Below, in pieces: positions 53,568-61,807 of a stretch of DNA of 63,055 nt. Source of the stretch: Oscillatoriales cyanobacterium USR001 (GTDB lineage Bacteria > Cyanobacteriota > Cyanobacteriia > Cyanobacteriales > Microcoleaceae). Each line of letters begins with the position of its first letter. Positions within the stretch are counted from its first letter, which is position 1. Position numbers and translations under genes: made by a program. Below the pieces are notes generated by a model that was given only the letters and a program-made list of their open reading frames with translations, was not told the origin of the DNA and ran no database searches. The stretch spans positions 1-63,055 of the forward strand of contig MBRE01000051.1 in the NCBI GenBank assembly GCA_001698425.1, given 5' to 3'.

Positions 53568-53925
53568 CTATGTTATCTTTACTGAATGCTTTAAGTTCCT
53601 CGGCGCGAATATGAGCTATTGCTTTCTCTTTTTCTCGCAAGTCTCCTGGTTCATTAATGTACATTTCAGGTTCGATCGCGTAGTTATTGAGTAAACCCTC
53701 TTTATCTACAGTATAACCATCTGTAGTATGAATGCTATCAGGATCGACTTGCTCCTGAGTTTTCTCACTTTCTAAGTCTGTTTCTGTGGGAATGTGCATA
53801 AAAGCATCTCCCTCACGATCTTGACGCGCTGCTGTCTCAGCCGGAGTAATTCCCCGGTCATAATGAGGAGCTTCCATCTTCTCTTCAATGCGTTCATCAG
53901 TAGGTGTTTGTTTGCTAATAGACAT
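53557..53925 (-). CDS. Small acidic hydrophilic protein, function unknown
   Basis: The 122-residue protein has no hydrophobic segment and is rich in Glu/Asp (GITPAETAARQDREGDAF, HTTDGYTVDKEGLLNNYAIE, EMYINEPGDLREKEKAIAHI). It looks intrinsically disordered. AGGAGTAAGCTC precedes the ATG, a good ribosome site. The stop codon lies inside the heptamer repeat, so the last residues may be altered from the ancestral end. No family recognised. Confidence 0.65.
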   Translation of the reverse strand: MSISKQTPTDERIEEKMEAPHYDRGITPAETAARQDREGDAFMHIPTETDLESEKTQEQVDPDSIHTTDGYTVDKEGLLNNYAIEPEMYINEPGDLREKEKAIAHIRAEELKAFSKDNIARD

Positions 53926-54225
53926 GAGCTTACTCCTGAATATTTATTCAAAAATCTTTGATTTATATTTCAAGAATATCCTTAAACTAAATCAGAAATC
54001 AACTATCTTTAGTGGTAGTTTATTATGATATAGCTTTAATAAATCTGTCCATTCTTGACAGCGTTTAGCAGTCCCTTCAATGGGAAATGTCCCTCAAATC
54101 AGAGAAAAAACGTAATTTTTTCTCATAGTCCAATTTTTCCGAAATTCATCTAGTCTAGGTGTAGTCTAAGAAGTAAGCAGTTTAGTTTACATCCCAAACA
54201 CTCAAAAGTTATCACAGTCATAAAA
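53926..54225. promoter_or_regulatory. Upstream region of the Spy-like gene; half of it duplicated at 43789
   Basis: The 300-base spacer has no gene. Bases from about 54117 to the ATG match 43789-43884 almost exactly, so the promoter of the Spy-like gene probably lies within that ~110-base shared block. Confidence 0.5.
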
Positions 54226-54660
54226 ATGAAGAAACATTTTTTATTACTACCCGGAGTAATTGCATTAGTTCTTGCTACTGCGACCGTAATTCCCGCTTTT
54301 ACCAATACTGCCGTTGCTGTTGATGCTCAAGCAGATAGAACAGGTGGAGAAAAAGCTAAATCTAATCGACTGAATTTGACTGATGCTCAAAAGGCACAAA
54401 TTAAGCAAATTCGAGAGTCTAGCCGCCAGCAAATGGATGCGATTCTCACCCCAGAGCAAAAAGAACAACTTCGCACGGCTCGGCAACAAAAACAAAAGCC
54501 AAACCTGAACTTGAGTGAAGATCAAAAAGCCAAACTCAAAGCGTTGCGGGAAAATTCTAAAGCCCAAATAGACGCAATTCTCACTCCTGAGCAAAAGCAA
54601 AAACGTCAGGAAATGCGTTCTTCATGGCGTGAGAAACATCACGAAAACCAGTCTAAATAG
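54226..54660 (+). CDS. Spy/CpxP-like periplasmic protein with LTxxQ motifs
   Basis: The 144-residue protein has a signal peptide (MKKHFLLLPGVIALVLATAT, cleavage near NTAVAVDA) and two repeats of the Spy/CpxP LTxxQ pattern: LNLTDAQKAQIKQIRESSRQ with ILTPEQKEQ, and LNLSEDQKAKLKALRENSKA with ILTPEQKQK. Family members are periplasmic chaperones or stress sensors. The basic, Gln/Lys-rich C-terminus is usual in cyanobacterial forms. Its 5' end is duplicated as a remnant at 43789-43973. A strong palindrome 9 bases after the stop should terminate it. Confidence 0.85.
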   Translation: MKKHFLLLPGVIALVLATATVIPAFTNTAVAVDAQADRTGGEKAKSNRLNLTDAQKAQIKQIRESSRQQMDAILTPEQKEQLRTARQQKQKPNLNLSEDQKAKLKALRENSKAQIDAILTPEQKQKRQEMRSSWREKHHENQSK

Positions 54661-54668
54661 ATGGTTAA

Positions 54669-54714
54669 TGGTTTGTAGTAAGCGCTTTAGCGCTAAAGCG
54701 CTTACTACAAACCA
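54669..54714. repeat. Dispersed palindromic element, copy 3 of 3
   Basis: A 46-base near-perfect palindrome, TGGTTTGTAGTAAGCGCTTT then AGCGC and its complement, lies between the convergent ends of the Spy-like gene and topA. It is followed by the same AATTATTTAATTTCTATT as copy 1, so the repeated unit extends beyond the hairpin. Confidence 0.85.
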
Positions 54715-54753
54715 GCTAATTATTTAATTTCTATTTTCACAAGTTAACCACTT

Positions 54754-57465
54754 TTACTGAGCTTTCTTTTTTGTTGTACTCGTAGACTTCTTAGTAGTAG
54801 CCGCTTTAGTAGCCGTTTTAGTCGTTGTCTTAGTCGCCGTAGTCTTTGGCTCCTTAGTAGCAGTTGACCTCCTCGACTTGCTAGTAGATTTAGTCCCCGA
54901 ACTTTCCTTAGCTGCTAACAACTCCAACGCCCTTTCTAGGGTAAAATTCTCCACAGATTCATCCTTCGGTAAAGAAGCATTAATCTCCCCATGTTTTACA
55001 TAAGGACCATAACGACCATCATAAACATTGATCGATTCACCATCACTGGGATGATTACCTAAAACCCGCAAAGGTTCCGCAGTTTTACTACTTCTCCCGC
55101 GACTAGATTTCGGTTGGGCTAATAACTCCAATGCTCGTTCAAATGTAACTGTTGAAACATCATCACCAGCTTTCAACGATCGATATTCCTTGCCTTCCTT
55201 ACCCAAATCGCTAACAATATAAGGCCCATACATTCCCAAACTTGCTTGAATTTTTGCCCCGGTTTCTGGATGCACACCTAAATAGCGTGGCAAAGATAAC
55301 AAACCAACGGCCATTTCTACAGTTACACTTTCCTTCGTTACACCCTTTGGTAAAGAGGCGCGTTTGGGTTTCTTATTCTCTTCAGTGGCGACACCTAACT
55401 GCACGTAAGGACCGTAATTTCCGACTAGAATATAAATAGGTTGACCCGATTCTGGATGTATGCCTAATTGTTCAGGGCCTTCGGTTTTTTGCCGCAGAAT
55501 GTTTTGAATTTGTGCGGGGTCTAAATCTGCTGGTGTTAAATCACCAGGAATAGAAGCCGTCACCATCCCATTTTCACTTTCAGCCTCAATATAAGGACCG
55601 AATTTGCCGATCGCAACCTTCGCAGGTAAATTTTCTAGTACAACCGTTCGGGCAGTTTTAGCATCAATTTCACTATCACCAATTTTAACTAGATTTTGCA
55701 GCCCAGTTTCTCCTAGATAAAATTTTCGTAGGTAAGGCAACCATTGCGCCTCACCGGTGGCAATTTCATCTAAAGTTGCTTCCATTTTCGAGGTAAAACC
55801 CGTGTCTACTAAGTCGGGAAAATGTTTTTCCAATAAGGCCGTTACTGCAAAGGCCGTGAAGGTAGGAATTAAGGCATTTGCTACTAATTTGGCATAGCCG
55901 CGATCGACGATCGTACCAATAATACTAGCGTAGGTACTGGGACGACCAACGCCTTCACTTTCTAGGGTTTTTACTAAAGAAGCTTCGGTAAATCTGGCCG
56001 GTGGTTGAGTTTCGTGACCGATCGCTTCTAATTCTTTACAATCTGGGCGATCGCCAACTTTTAAAGGTGGTAAAATTACCTCTTGATCTTCCAATGCAGC
56101 ATCAGGATCGTCGGAACCTTCCACATAGGCGCGAAGAAAACCGGGAAAGTCAATGCGTTTTCCACTGGAACGAAAACCAGCATCTTCTACTTGTAACTGT
56201 ACATTAATATGAGTTTGGCGGGAGTCAGCCATTTGCGAGGCCACCGTCCGTTTCCAAATTAAGTCATAAAGTCGGAAATCTTGACCGTCTAAACCGGTTT
56301 CCTGGGGTGTCCGAAAAGTGCTGCCGGCGGGCCGGATGGCTTCGTGGGCTTCCTGTGCGCCCTTACTTTTAGTAGTGTATTTGCGAGGTTGAGGACTGAG
56401 ATATTCGTTACCATAGAGTGCTTCTACGCAACTTCTGGCCGCCGCGATCGCCTGTTCCGATAGATGTACCGAATCCGTCCGCATATAGGTAATAAAACCC
56501 CGTTCGTAGAGGCCTTGGGCAACTCGCATGGTTTCCCGCGCACTCAGTCGTAACTTGCGGTTAGCTTCCTGTTGCAATGTGGAGGTAGTGAAGGGGGGCG
56601 AGGGTTTGCGGGTGACAGGTCGTTCCTCAATGTTGGCCACACTCCAAGGCTTTCCTAGCAGTCTTTCCCGTAACGCATTGGCTTCTTCCTCATTCAGCAA
56701 TAAGACGTTGCGGCCGGCGGCGATGCGACCGGTACTTTCGTCAAAGTCGCTACCTGTGGCTACTTTAACGTTGCGGACGGTGACGAGTTTGGCTTCAAAT
56801 TCATTGCCTTTTTGTCCGACTTTAGCATTGGGAGGGGTAAGGATGGCTTTTAGGTCCCAGTAACTTCCTTGGCGGAAGGCCCGGCGATCGCGTTCTCTAC
56901 GGACTAATAGCCTGACGGCGACGGATTGAACTCGTCCCGCCGAGAGTCCTCTGGCGATTTTTTTCCACAACAGCGGCGAAACGGTGTAACCAACGAGGCG
57001 ATCTAAAATCCGCCGGGTTTCTTGGGCGTGAACTACCCGTTCGTCAATACTGCGACAGTGGGTGAGGGCGCTACGGATGGCTTCGCGAGTAATTTCGTGA
57101 AAGACCATGCGTTTGATGGGAACTTTCGGCTGAAGGACTTGTAATAAGTGCCAAGAAATGCTTTCTCCTTCCCGATCTTCGTCAGTAGCGAGGATGAGTT
57201 CGTCGGCTTCCTTGAGTGCGTCTTTAAGTTCTTTGACGATTTTCTTTTTATCTTTGGGAATGACGTAAAGCGGTTCAAAGTCTGCTTCTACATTTACGCC
57301 CAATTGGGCCCATTTTTCTCCTTTAACGGCTTCGGGTATTTCTTCGGCGGAGGATGGGAGGTCGCGCACATGACCCATTGATGCCTCTACGCGGTAGGTG
57401 GAGGGCAGGAAGTTGCGAATGGTACGGGCTTTAGTGGGTGATTCGACGATGACGAGGGTTGACAT
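54754..57465 (-). CDS. topA: DNA topoisomerase I
   Basis: This type IA topoisomerase relaxes negative supercoils. The start [20 protein letters not shown] at 57465 is the conserved TOPRIM start; an in-frame ATG at 57531 adds 22 unusual residues. Visible are the TOPRIM acidic motif [26 protein letters not shown] [15 protein letters not shown], and the catalytic Tyr (~325) in [14 protein letters not shown]. The C-terminal third has four topo_C-type repeats ([29 protein letters not shown]) instead of Cys4 zinc fingers, followed by a Lys/Thr/Ser-rich tail ([16 protein letters not shown]), as is usual in cyanobacteria. About 903 residues, a normal length. Confidence 0.96.
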   Translation of the reverse strand: MSTLVIVESPTKARTIRNFLPSTYRVEASMGHVRDLPSSAEEIPEAVKGEKWAQLGVNVEADFEPLYVIPKDKKKIVKELKDALKEADELILATDEDREGESISWHLLQVLQPKVPIKRMVFHEITREAIRSALTHCRSIDERVVHAQETRRILDRLVGYTVSPLLWKKIARGLSAGRVQSVAVRLLVRRERDRRAFRQGSYWDLKAILTPPNAKVGQKGNEFEAKLVTVRNVKVATGSDFDESTGRIAAGRNVLLLNEEEANALRERLLGKPWSVANIEERPVTRKPSPPFTTSTLQQEANRKLRLSARETMRVAQGLYERGFITYMRTDSVHLSEQAIAAARSCVEALYGNEYLSPQPRKYTTKSKGAQEAHEAIRPAGSTFRTPQETGLDGQDFRLYDLIWKRTVASQMADSRQTHINVQLQVEDAGFRSSGKRIDFPGFLRAYVEGSDDPDAALEDQEVILPPLKVGDRPDCKELEAIGHETQPPARFTEASLVKTLESEGVGRPSTYASIIGTIVDRGYAKLVANALIPTFTAFAVTALLEKHFPDLVDTGFTSKMEATLDEIATGEAQWLPYLRKFYLGETGLQNLVKIGDSEIDAKTARTVVLENLPAKVAIGKFGPYIEAESENGMVTASIPGDLTPADLDPAQIQNILRQKTEGPEQLGIHPESGQPIYILVGNYGPYVQLGVATEENKKPKRASLPKGVTKESVTVEMAVGLLSLPRYLGVHPETGAKIQASLGMYGPYIVSDLGKEGKEYRSLKAGDDVSTVTFERALELLAQPKSSRGRSSKTAEPLRVLGNHPSDGESINVYDGRYGPYVKHGEINASLPKDESVENFTLERALELLAAKESSGTKSTSKSRRSTATKEPKTTATKTTTKTATKAATTKKSTSTTKKKAQ

Positions 57466-57660
57466 GGGAAACTTTTTAAGGATAGCGGTGAGGCTAGATT
57501 CTAGTGAGAGATAGTTTTGCCAGATTGTCAAGCGATCGGCTGGGGGCGATCGCTGTTTTGCTTGGGTGGGATGCTACCTAGTTTTAAGCTATCTTACTTT
57601 TTACTTTTTAACTTAATGGCGATCGGGTGGGTGGTGATAGGGCTGGTTTTTTGGTAAAGG
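57409..57660 (-). promoter_or_regulatory. topA 5' end and promoter region (copy 1 of 3)
   Basis: This 252-base block spans the first ~18 topA codons and about 195 bases upstream, including GGCGATCG-rich HIP1 sites and an AGCTATCTTACTTTTTACTT tract. It recurs nearly unchanged at 60558-60809 and, shorter, at 59475-59678. No Shine-Dalgarno sequence is visible before the topA ATG. Confidence 0.75.
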
Positions 57661-57800
57661 CTACCTCAGATTAGCCTTGAATTACGGGCAATGTTACTGG
57701 GCAAAAGGTTTGAAGGATCGAGTTGAGGAAGATGCGCTAATTCTAGTTTATGGGTAAAGGTGCGCTAAAGTAGAGTAAAAATTATATGGGAGCGATTTGC

Positions 57801-58025
57801 ATGACTGGGCTAGAAGTTTTGCATTCTGTCCAATTCGTCACTGTCAAAGGGAAGCATTTAGCTGTTCTGAGTGCTGAAGATTGGGATGTGTTGATTGAAT
57901 GGTTGGAGAATTTGGAAGATGCACAAATTGCACAGAAAGCATTTGCTAATTTGAAAGCTGCGGGGGGCGATCGCACGTCAGCAGGCTGGTTAAAATGGGA
58001 TGATGTAGAGCAGGAGTTAGAGTGA
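57801..58025 (+). CDS. RelB/Phd-like antitoxin
   Basis: I chose MTGLEVLHSV at 57801, because GGAG lies 8 bases upstream; an ATG at 57786 is possible. The ~74-residue protein (FVTVKGKHLAVLSAEDWDVL, IEWLENLEDAQIAQKAFANL, WLKWDDVEQELE) has the acidic helical form of antitoxins that accompany RelE-type toxins, and overlaps the toxin gene by four bases. Confidence 0.8.
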   Translation: MTGLEVLHSVQFVTVKGKHLAVLSAEDWDVLIEWLENLEDAQIAQKAFANLKAAGGDRTSAGWLKWDDVEQELE

Positions 58026-58324
58026 GCAATTACACTGTTTACATCGCGCCAGAAACATTTCAAGAAATCAAAAATCTCCCTGGCAATATACGGCAGCGAG
58101 TTAGGCAAGCCATTAGAGATTTAGCGGAAAATCCACGCCCCTCTGACAGTAAATTGTTAGATAAACCTAATTTTGATCGAGAACTATGGCGGCAACGTAT
58201 AGATAATTGGCGGATAGTTTATGCAATTACGGAACCAGATAAGTTGGTAGATATTGTGGCCGTCCGCAAACGCCCACCTTATGACTATGGAGATTTGGAG
58301 AGATTGTTTGAACAATTAGAGTAA
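58022..58324 (+). CDS. RelE/ParE-fold toxin
   Basis: The 100-residue protein starts with GTG inside GTGA, overlapping the antitoxin stop. The RelE pattern is clear: YTVYIAPETFQEIKNLPGNI, RQRVRQAIRDLAENPRPSDS, ELWRQRIDNWRIVYAITEPD, VDIVAVRKRPPYDYG. The basic Arg and Lys residues and C-terminal Tyr expected for ribosome-dependent mRNA cleavage are present. Confidence 0.88.
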   Translation: MSNYTVYIAPETFQEIKNLPGNIRQRVRQAIRDLAENPRPSDSKLLDKPNFDRELWRQRIDNWRIVYAITEPDKLVDIVAVRKRPPYDYGDLERLFEQLE

Positions 58325-58335
58325 AGGCAGTAAAA

Positions 58336-59160
58336 ATGATTGATAAGCTTACACCTGAGCAAGAAGCATTGATTCCAGTCTATCGGGAAAAGTGGAGAGC
58401 GATCGCGCTTTCTACTGAGCCAATTGACCGCGAGAAAGCTGCTGATGCAGTCAAAGCTATCTATGCTGCGATCGGCAAACAAGAGCCAAAAATTGTTTTC
58501 TTTGATAGCCCTTATGCTGCCTATCAAAATCTCTTATTGCTCGACAGGTTACCATCTTCCCGATCTGGTTTAATTCGCTATAAAGTTTATAAGGAAATCG
58601 AAATAACATTTGTTGTAAGTAAGTTAAAAATCAGACTCTGGTACGATATAGGAAATTTGTTTAGAATAAAATATAAATCGTATTTTATGAGTTATACTGG
58701 CAATGAACCTAGAAGCGAATGGACTGAGGAAGAAGAAGAACGAGAAGGATATATTTCTCTAGTAATGATTAGGCAGGAGGATTTGGCGGAGGAAGCATCA
58801 AGAATAGACTATTGTATTTCCGGCTTATCAATATCCTGCAAAGAAAATCAGTATAAATGGGAATCGTATCAATCGGTAGCTGAGAATTGTGGCTGTATTT
58901 TTGCTTTTCCAGAAATTTGCTATGTGTGCGATCGCCCCCGCATCCTTTCCTTCGACTCTCAACAGCGACTCCACGCAGAAGGATCGCCTGCAATTCAATT
59001 TGCCGATGGTTTCAGCGTGTACGCCTATCATGGCGTGAGATTACCTGAAAAATACGGAAAAGTTCACCCTCAACAGTGGCGTTCAGAATGGCTATTATCG
59101 GAGGATAATGACGAACTTCGGCGAGTGCTAATTCAAGGCATAGGTTATGAACAATCCTGA
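58336..59160 (+). CDS. DUF6745-type protein
   Basis: The start MIDKLTPEQEALIPVYREKW and IALSTEPIDREKAADAVKAI are hallmarks of a large cyanobacterial family (DUF6745), often multi-copy and near HEAT or leucine-rich repeats. The middle (IVFFDSPYAAYQNLL) and C-terminus (RLPEKYGKVHPQQWRSEWLL) also fit. Function unknown. It starts 11 bases after the RelE-type toxin and may share its transcript. At 274 residues it is shorter than some members. Confidence 0.75.
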   Translation: MIDKLTPEQEALIPVYREKWRAIALSTEPIDREKAADAVKAIYAAIGKQEPKIVFFDSPYAAYQNLLLLDRLPSSRSGLIRYKVYKEIEITFVVSKLKIRLWYDIGNLFRIKYKSYFMSYTGNEPRSEWTEEEEEREGYISLVMIRQEDLAEEASRIDYCISGLSISCKENQYKWESYQSVAENCGCIFAFPEICYVCDRPRILSFDSQQRLHAEGSPAIQFADGFSVYAYHGVRLPEKYGKVHPQQWRSEWLLSEDNDELRRVLIQGIGYEQS

Positions 59161-59179
59161 AACAGAAATATCAACCATG

Positions 59180-59401
59180 TCAATAGTAACAAACAATTCC
59201 AAGACTTTTCGTTGTTTGCATTTGGGCAGTTAAAGATAGTCCAGCAACTTCACTCTCCCATTGTGCTGCCAGAGTATAAAAATTGTTAACTACTTCTGAG
59301 GATAGTTCAGTATTTTTTGGTAGAACATTTTGAGTGGCATTTCGGCTAGAAGTTTCTGGTTGCACGATCGAATTTTCAAGACTGTACTCGGAAATTGACA
59401 T
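59180..59401 (-). CDS. Short hypothetical protein, possibly a truncated gene
   Basis: The 73-residue protein has a Ser/Thr/Asn-rich N-terminus and then NNFYTLAAQWESEVAGLSLT with AQMQTTKSLG, which resembles the start of a common cyanobacterial protein (WRxETxxLSSxxxMxxHPAY) cut short, ending in CYY. The upstream region is copy 2 of the topA promoter, about 75 bases away. Either a degraded gene or a small antitoxin-like protein. Confidence 0.45.
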   Translation of the reverse strand: MSISEYSLENSIVQPETSSRNATQNVLPKNTELSSEVVNNFYTLAAQWESEVAGLSLTAQMQTTKSLGIVCYY

Positions 59402-59474
59402 AACACTAATTTCTGTGGGTTACGGTGCAAAAGTGGTCTTGTTAATTACACTTTAATCTTAGCACAAACAGATG

Positions 59475-59678
59475 TTACGGGCTTTAGTGGGTGATTCGAC
59501 GATGACTAGGGTTGACATGGGACACTTTTTAAGGATGGCGGTGAGGCTAGATTCTAGTGAGTGATAGTTTGAGCAGATTGTCAAGCGATCGGTTGGGGGC
59601 GATCGCTGTTTTGCTTGGGTGGGATGCTACCTAGTTTTAAGCTATCTTACTTTTTACTTTTTAACTTAATGGCGATCG
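59475..59678 (-). promoter_or_regulatory. topA 5' end and promoter region (copy 2 of 3)
   Basis: It matches 57425-57630. The minus strand still starts [14 protein letters not shown] from the ATG at 59518, then continues NICLC to a stop at 59459, giving a 19-residue leader frame. The next gene in this direction is the small frame starting at 59401. With the hairpin at 59701 it accounts for most of the 360-base gap up to 59761. Confidence 0.8.
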
Positions 59679-59700
59679 CGCCTCTTCCATTCCCAATCTC

Positions 59701-59739
59701 AAAGTGCGTAGGCGTAGCCAGCCGCAGGCATCGCACTTT
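59701..59739. repeat. Palindromic repeat AAAGTGCG...CGCACTTT
   Basis: Eight-base arms AAAGTGCG / CGCACTTT, with an inner GTAGGCGTAGCCAGCCGCAG segment, form a hairpin of a kind common in cyanobacterial spacers. It lies beyond the 3' end of the immunity-like gene and may act as a terminator. Confidence 0.6.
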
Positions 59740-59761
59740 CGCATCCCTATCAATATCGAAC

Positions 59762-60136
59762 TCAACTATTTACCCCTACAACACTCAACTCCTCTGACAT
59801 TTCGCAATGATTTGTTGCATCATCTTTTGGCAAATGTTCACTCTTCAAAAATTCTTCAAATAAATCAAAAAACCGCTTCAGGGCATCAGATTCATCCTCA
59901 GAATAAAAAAGAATAATCCGACTCCATGATTGAGTAGATGCTTGGTCAAATCGAGTTTCTATCCATTCTTGAAACTCCTCAAATTTTTTCTCTTCCTCTG
60001 TGACTGGGATGCCAATTTGACGGAGGGCAAAAGAATAGCCATCTAAGAAAACATGAAGATGACTAAGCGATTGCTTCCCCAAATATAAAGAGGATCTTTT
60101 TTTGATTTTCCCTAGCAAATCATACAAATCCAACAT
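59762..60136 (-). CDS. Putative immunity protein for the adjacent papain-fold toxin
   Basis: The 124-residue protein (LLGKIKKRSSLYLGKQSLSH, LHVFLDGYSFALRQIGIPVT, KFEEFQEWIETRFDQ, SWSRIILFYSEDESDALKRF) resembles small immunity proteins with the RxxLYLG...FLxGY pattern found after polymorphic-toxin domains. It lies 18 bases downstream of the toxin-like gene on the same strand. The role is inferred from the pairing. Confidence 0.65.
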   Translation of the reverse strand: MLDLYDLLGKIKKRSSLYLGKQSLSHLHVFLDGYSFALRQIGIPVTEEEKKFEEFQEWIETRFDQASTQSWSRIILFYSEDESDALKRFFDLFEEFLKSEHLPKDDATNHCEMSEELSVVGVNS

Positions 60137-60154
60137 TCTTTCATCTCCTTTTAG

Positions 60155-60520
60155 CTAAAATTCAATTTCCGTAATCTCAAATTGACCGCCCAGATCGAGC
60201 GCTAAACAATAAAATTTTGCCAGCCACTCTTGTTTCGGAATTCCTTTGTTATGGATATTGTCAAAAATTAATTCCTCCCCATTTATTTGAACTGCAATCC
60301 CTTCGTGCCGTCCATTGGTAGCAATATTCTGTCCGATGTCATCATTGTAAATATTACCATATTTTCCTTTGGCACTGCCCGTATAAATTTTTACCTTCTT
60401 TCCAGAAATCTCCCTTTGAATTAAAAAATTTTTGATGTTTAAAGCGCAAGCATTACATTCAAATAGCTTATATTTACTAGCTATTTCTGAAATTTGTTGT
60501 CGTAATTCATCATCGCTCAT
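60155..60520 (-). CDS. Papain-fold toxin 2 (Tox-PL-2-like) domain protein
   Basis: The 121-residue protein consists only of a toxin-like domain: Cys25 in FECNACALNIKNFLI, His72 in TNGRHEGIAVQ and LIFDNIHNKGIPKQEW, the order of the papain-fold toxin 2 family seen at the C-termini of polymorphic toxins. There is no secretion or PAAR/RHS N-terminus, so it is an orphan toxin tip or an intracellular enzyme. The ATG lies 94 bases inside the transcript expected from topA promoter copy 3 and overlaps the end of its leader frame by 11 bases. Confidence 0.7.
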   Translation of the reverse strand: MSDDELRQQISEIASKYKLFECNACALNIKNFLIQREISGKKVKIYTGSAKGKYGNIYNDDIGQNIATNGRHEGIAVQINGEELIFDNIHNKGIPKQEWLAKFYCLALDLGGQFEITEIEF

Positions 60521-60614
60521 GTTTACTTATTTGAGCATCTCTTAATTTTAATTGTACGAAGTTGCGAATAGTGCGGGCTTTAGTAGGAGATTCGACGATG
60601 ACTAGGGTTGACAT
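60510..60614 (-). other. 34-codon leader frame made from the topA start
   Basis: From the ATG at 60614 the frame reads [19 protein letters not shown], as in topA, then VQLKLRDAQISKHER and stops at TGA 60512-60510. That stop overlaps the start of the papain-fold toxin gene, so translation of this leader could be coupled to the toxin. Whether it is translated is unknown. Confidence 0.5.
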
Positions 60615-60809
60615 GGGAAACTTTTTTAGGATAGCGGCGAGGCTAGTTTCTAGTGAGAGATAGTTTGGGCAGATTGTCAAGCGATCGGTTGGGGGCGATC
60701 GCTGTTTTGCTTGGGTGGGATGCTACCTAGTTTTAAGCTATCTTACTTTTTACTTTTTAACTTAATGGCGATCGGGTGGCTGGTGATGGGGCTGGTTTTT
60801 TGGTAAAGG
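60558..60809 (-). promoter_or_regulatory. topA 5' end and promoter region (copy 3 of 3)
   Basis: A full-length 252-base copy of 57409-57660, from GAAGTTGCGAAT to GGTTTTTTGGTAAAGG. It stands directly upstream of the papain-fold toxin gene. A further small scrap (GGCTGGTGATGGGG) recurs at 61514-61541. Confidence 0.85.
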
Positions 60810-60857
60810 TCGCGATCGTACCGACGGGCAAGGAATCATGGTATGATTTATCAGTTG

Positions 60858-60982
60858 TGGCTCTCCCGGATGCTCGGTGTAAAAAGTAGTATTTGATACA
60901 ATTTCAAGGCGGAACGGAAGCTGAAAACCTTGATGTAGCTAAACTATAAGTCTACTTTATCACCATAAGTACGGGAGAGCCA
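60858..60982. mobile_element. Possible MITE or IS remnant with TGGCTCTCCCG ends
   Basis: A 125-base segment bounded by an 11-base perfect inverted repeat (TGGCTCTCCCG / CGGGAGAGCCA), with no coding capacity. I cannot see clear target-site duplications, and no matching transposase is in the window. Confidence 0.4.
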
Positions 60983-61010
60983 TGTCCTTAACAAATAACT
61001 CCATTAATGT

Positions 61011-61214
61011 ATGAAAATTAGAGCGATCGTTCATCCAGCAGCAGAAGGTGGCTATTGGGCAGAAGTTCCCGCACTTCCAGGCTGCATTACTGAAGGAGAA
61101 ACCATCGAAGAAGTAATGATTAATTTAAAAGATGCTATCGTCGGTTGGCTCGAAGTTGCTAATAGTCGTGAAGCAATTTCCTCCACAGATAAAATTGTGG
61201 AGATTGCTATATGA
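61011..61214 (+). CDS. HicB-like antitoxin
   Basis: The 67-residue protein is a standard short HicB: KIRAIVHPAAEGGYWAEVPA, LPGCITEGETIEEVMINLKD, AIVGWLEVA. Its stop overlaps an ATG (ATGA) that once started a HicA gene, now broken, so it is an orphan antitoxin. Confidence 0.87.
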   Translation: MKIRAIVHPAAEGGYWAEVPALPGCITEGETIEEVMINLKDAIVGWLEVANSREAISSTDKIVEIAI

Positions 61215-61430
61215 AATCTATATTCTGGCAAGCAACTTTGCAAAATTGTAGAGCAGAAAGGTTGGGTTTTAAAAAGAGTTACTGGCAGTCATTATATCTA
61301 TGAAAACCCAGAATTAGAACAAATTTTGTCAATTCCTGTTCACCGCAATCAAGATTTGAAAGTTGGAACATTACCTAATCTTCATTTTTCAATTGTTAAG
61401 CTTATTTTACTTTTTTCCATCGTGCTTTAC
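61211..61430 (+). pseudogene. HicA-like toxin, frameshifted and decayed at the 3' end
   Basis: From the ATG at 61211 the frame gives MKSI and then shifts. The next frame reads SGKQLCKIVEQKGWVLKRVT, GSHYIYENPELEQILSIPVH and RNQDLKVGTL, a normal HicA core with its catalytic His in GSHYIY. The end (LHFSIVKLIL) no longer fits the family. Confidence 0.8.
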
Positions 61431-61441
61431 CCCAAGCAGCG

Positions 61442-61549
61442 ATGACGGAGTATCAATTGAAACTGTTGATATATGACCCTACGAATGAGGTGATTGTGCA
61501 ATGGATCGATCGCGTGGCTGGTGATGGGGTTGGTTTTTTGTGGTTCTGA
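61442..61549 (+). pseudogene. Short frame, likely N-terminal scrap of a lost gene
   Basis: The 35-codon frame reads MTEYQLKLLIYDPTNEVIVQ then WIDRVAGDGVGFLWF, of which the last third lies in a fragment of the topA upstream repeat. The first 25 residues look protein-like. I do not recognise the family. Confidence 0.3.
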
Positions 61550-61569
61550 TTTTGGGTTTTTTTGGTAAG

Positions 61570-61807
61570 GGGCTTGACAAGGGAGATGTTTTGAGTTTAG
61601 TATGATTTTCGTGAACCGAAGCGAGGGCGATTTCTTCGGGAGGTTCACGAAAATCGCTAGAACCTTGATAATAAAATAGTTTACACTGTTGAAGTCGGCT
61701 ATTTATTGCGATTTACTCGCAATAAGAGCGGCTGAAATGAAGGTGTTTTTGAGGTTCACGAAAACTGGCTTCAGGATGCCTTGTCTGTCTGGGTTTCAGC
61801 CGGCAGA
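61570..61807 (+). promoter_or_regulatory. CRISPR leader with promoter-like sequence and hairpins
   Basis: TTGACA (61574) and TATGAT (61601) are separated by 21 bases, slightly long for a standard promoter. They are followed by a hairpin with CGTGAACC / GGTTCACG arms (61610-61649), a second one with TTATTGCG / CGCAATAA (61703-61725), and another GAGGTTCACGAAAA at 61750. The pattern matches leaders I know beside cyanobacterial arrays with GAAAC-ending repeats and sets the transcription direction as plus. Confidence 0.7.

Noticed and set aside
60858..60982. Complete insertion sequence
   Set aside because: Only 125 bases lie between the inverted ends and no transposase frame is present, so at most it is a MITE or remnant.
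61427..61648. 73-codon minus-strand frame beside the CRISPR leader
   Set aside because: It crosses the leader promoter and a topA-region scrap, and has no family resemblance or ribosome site.
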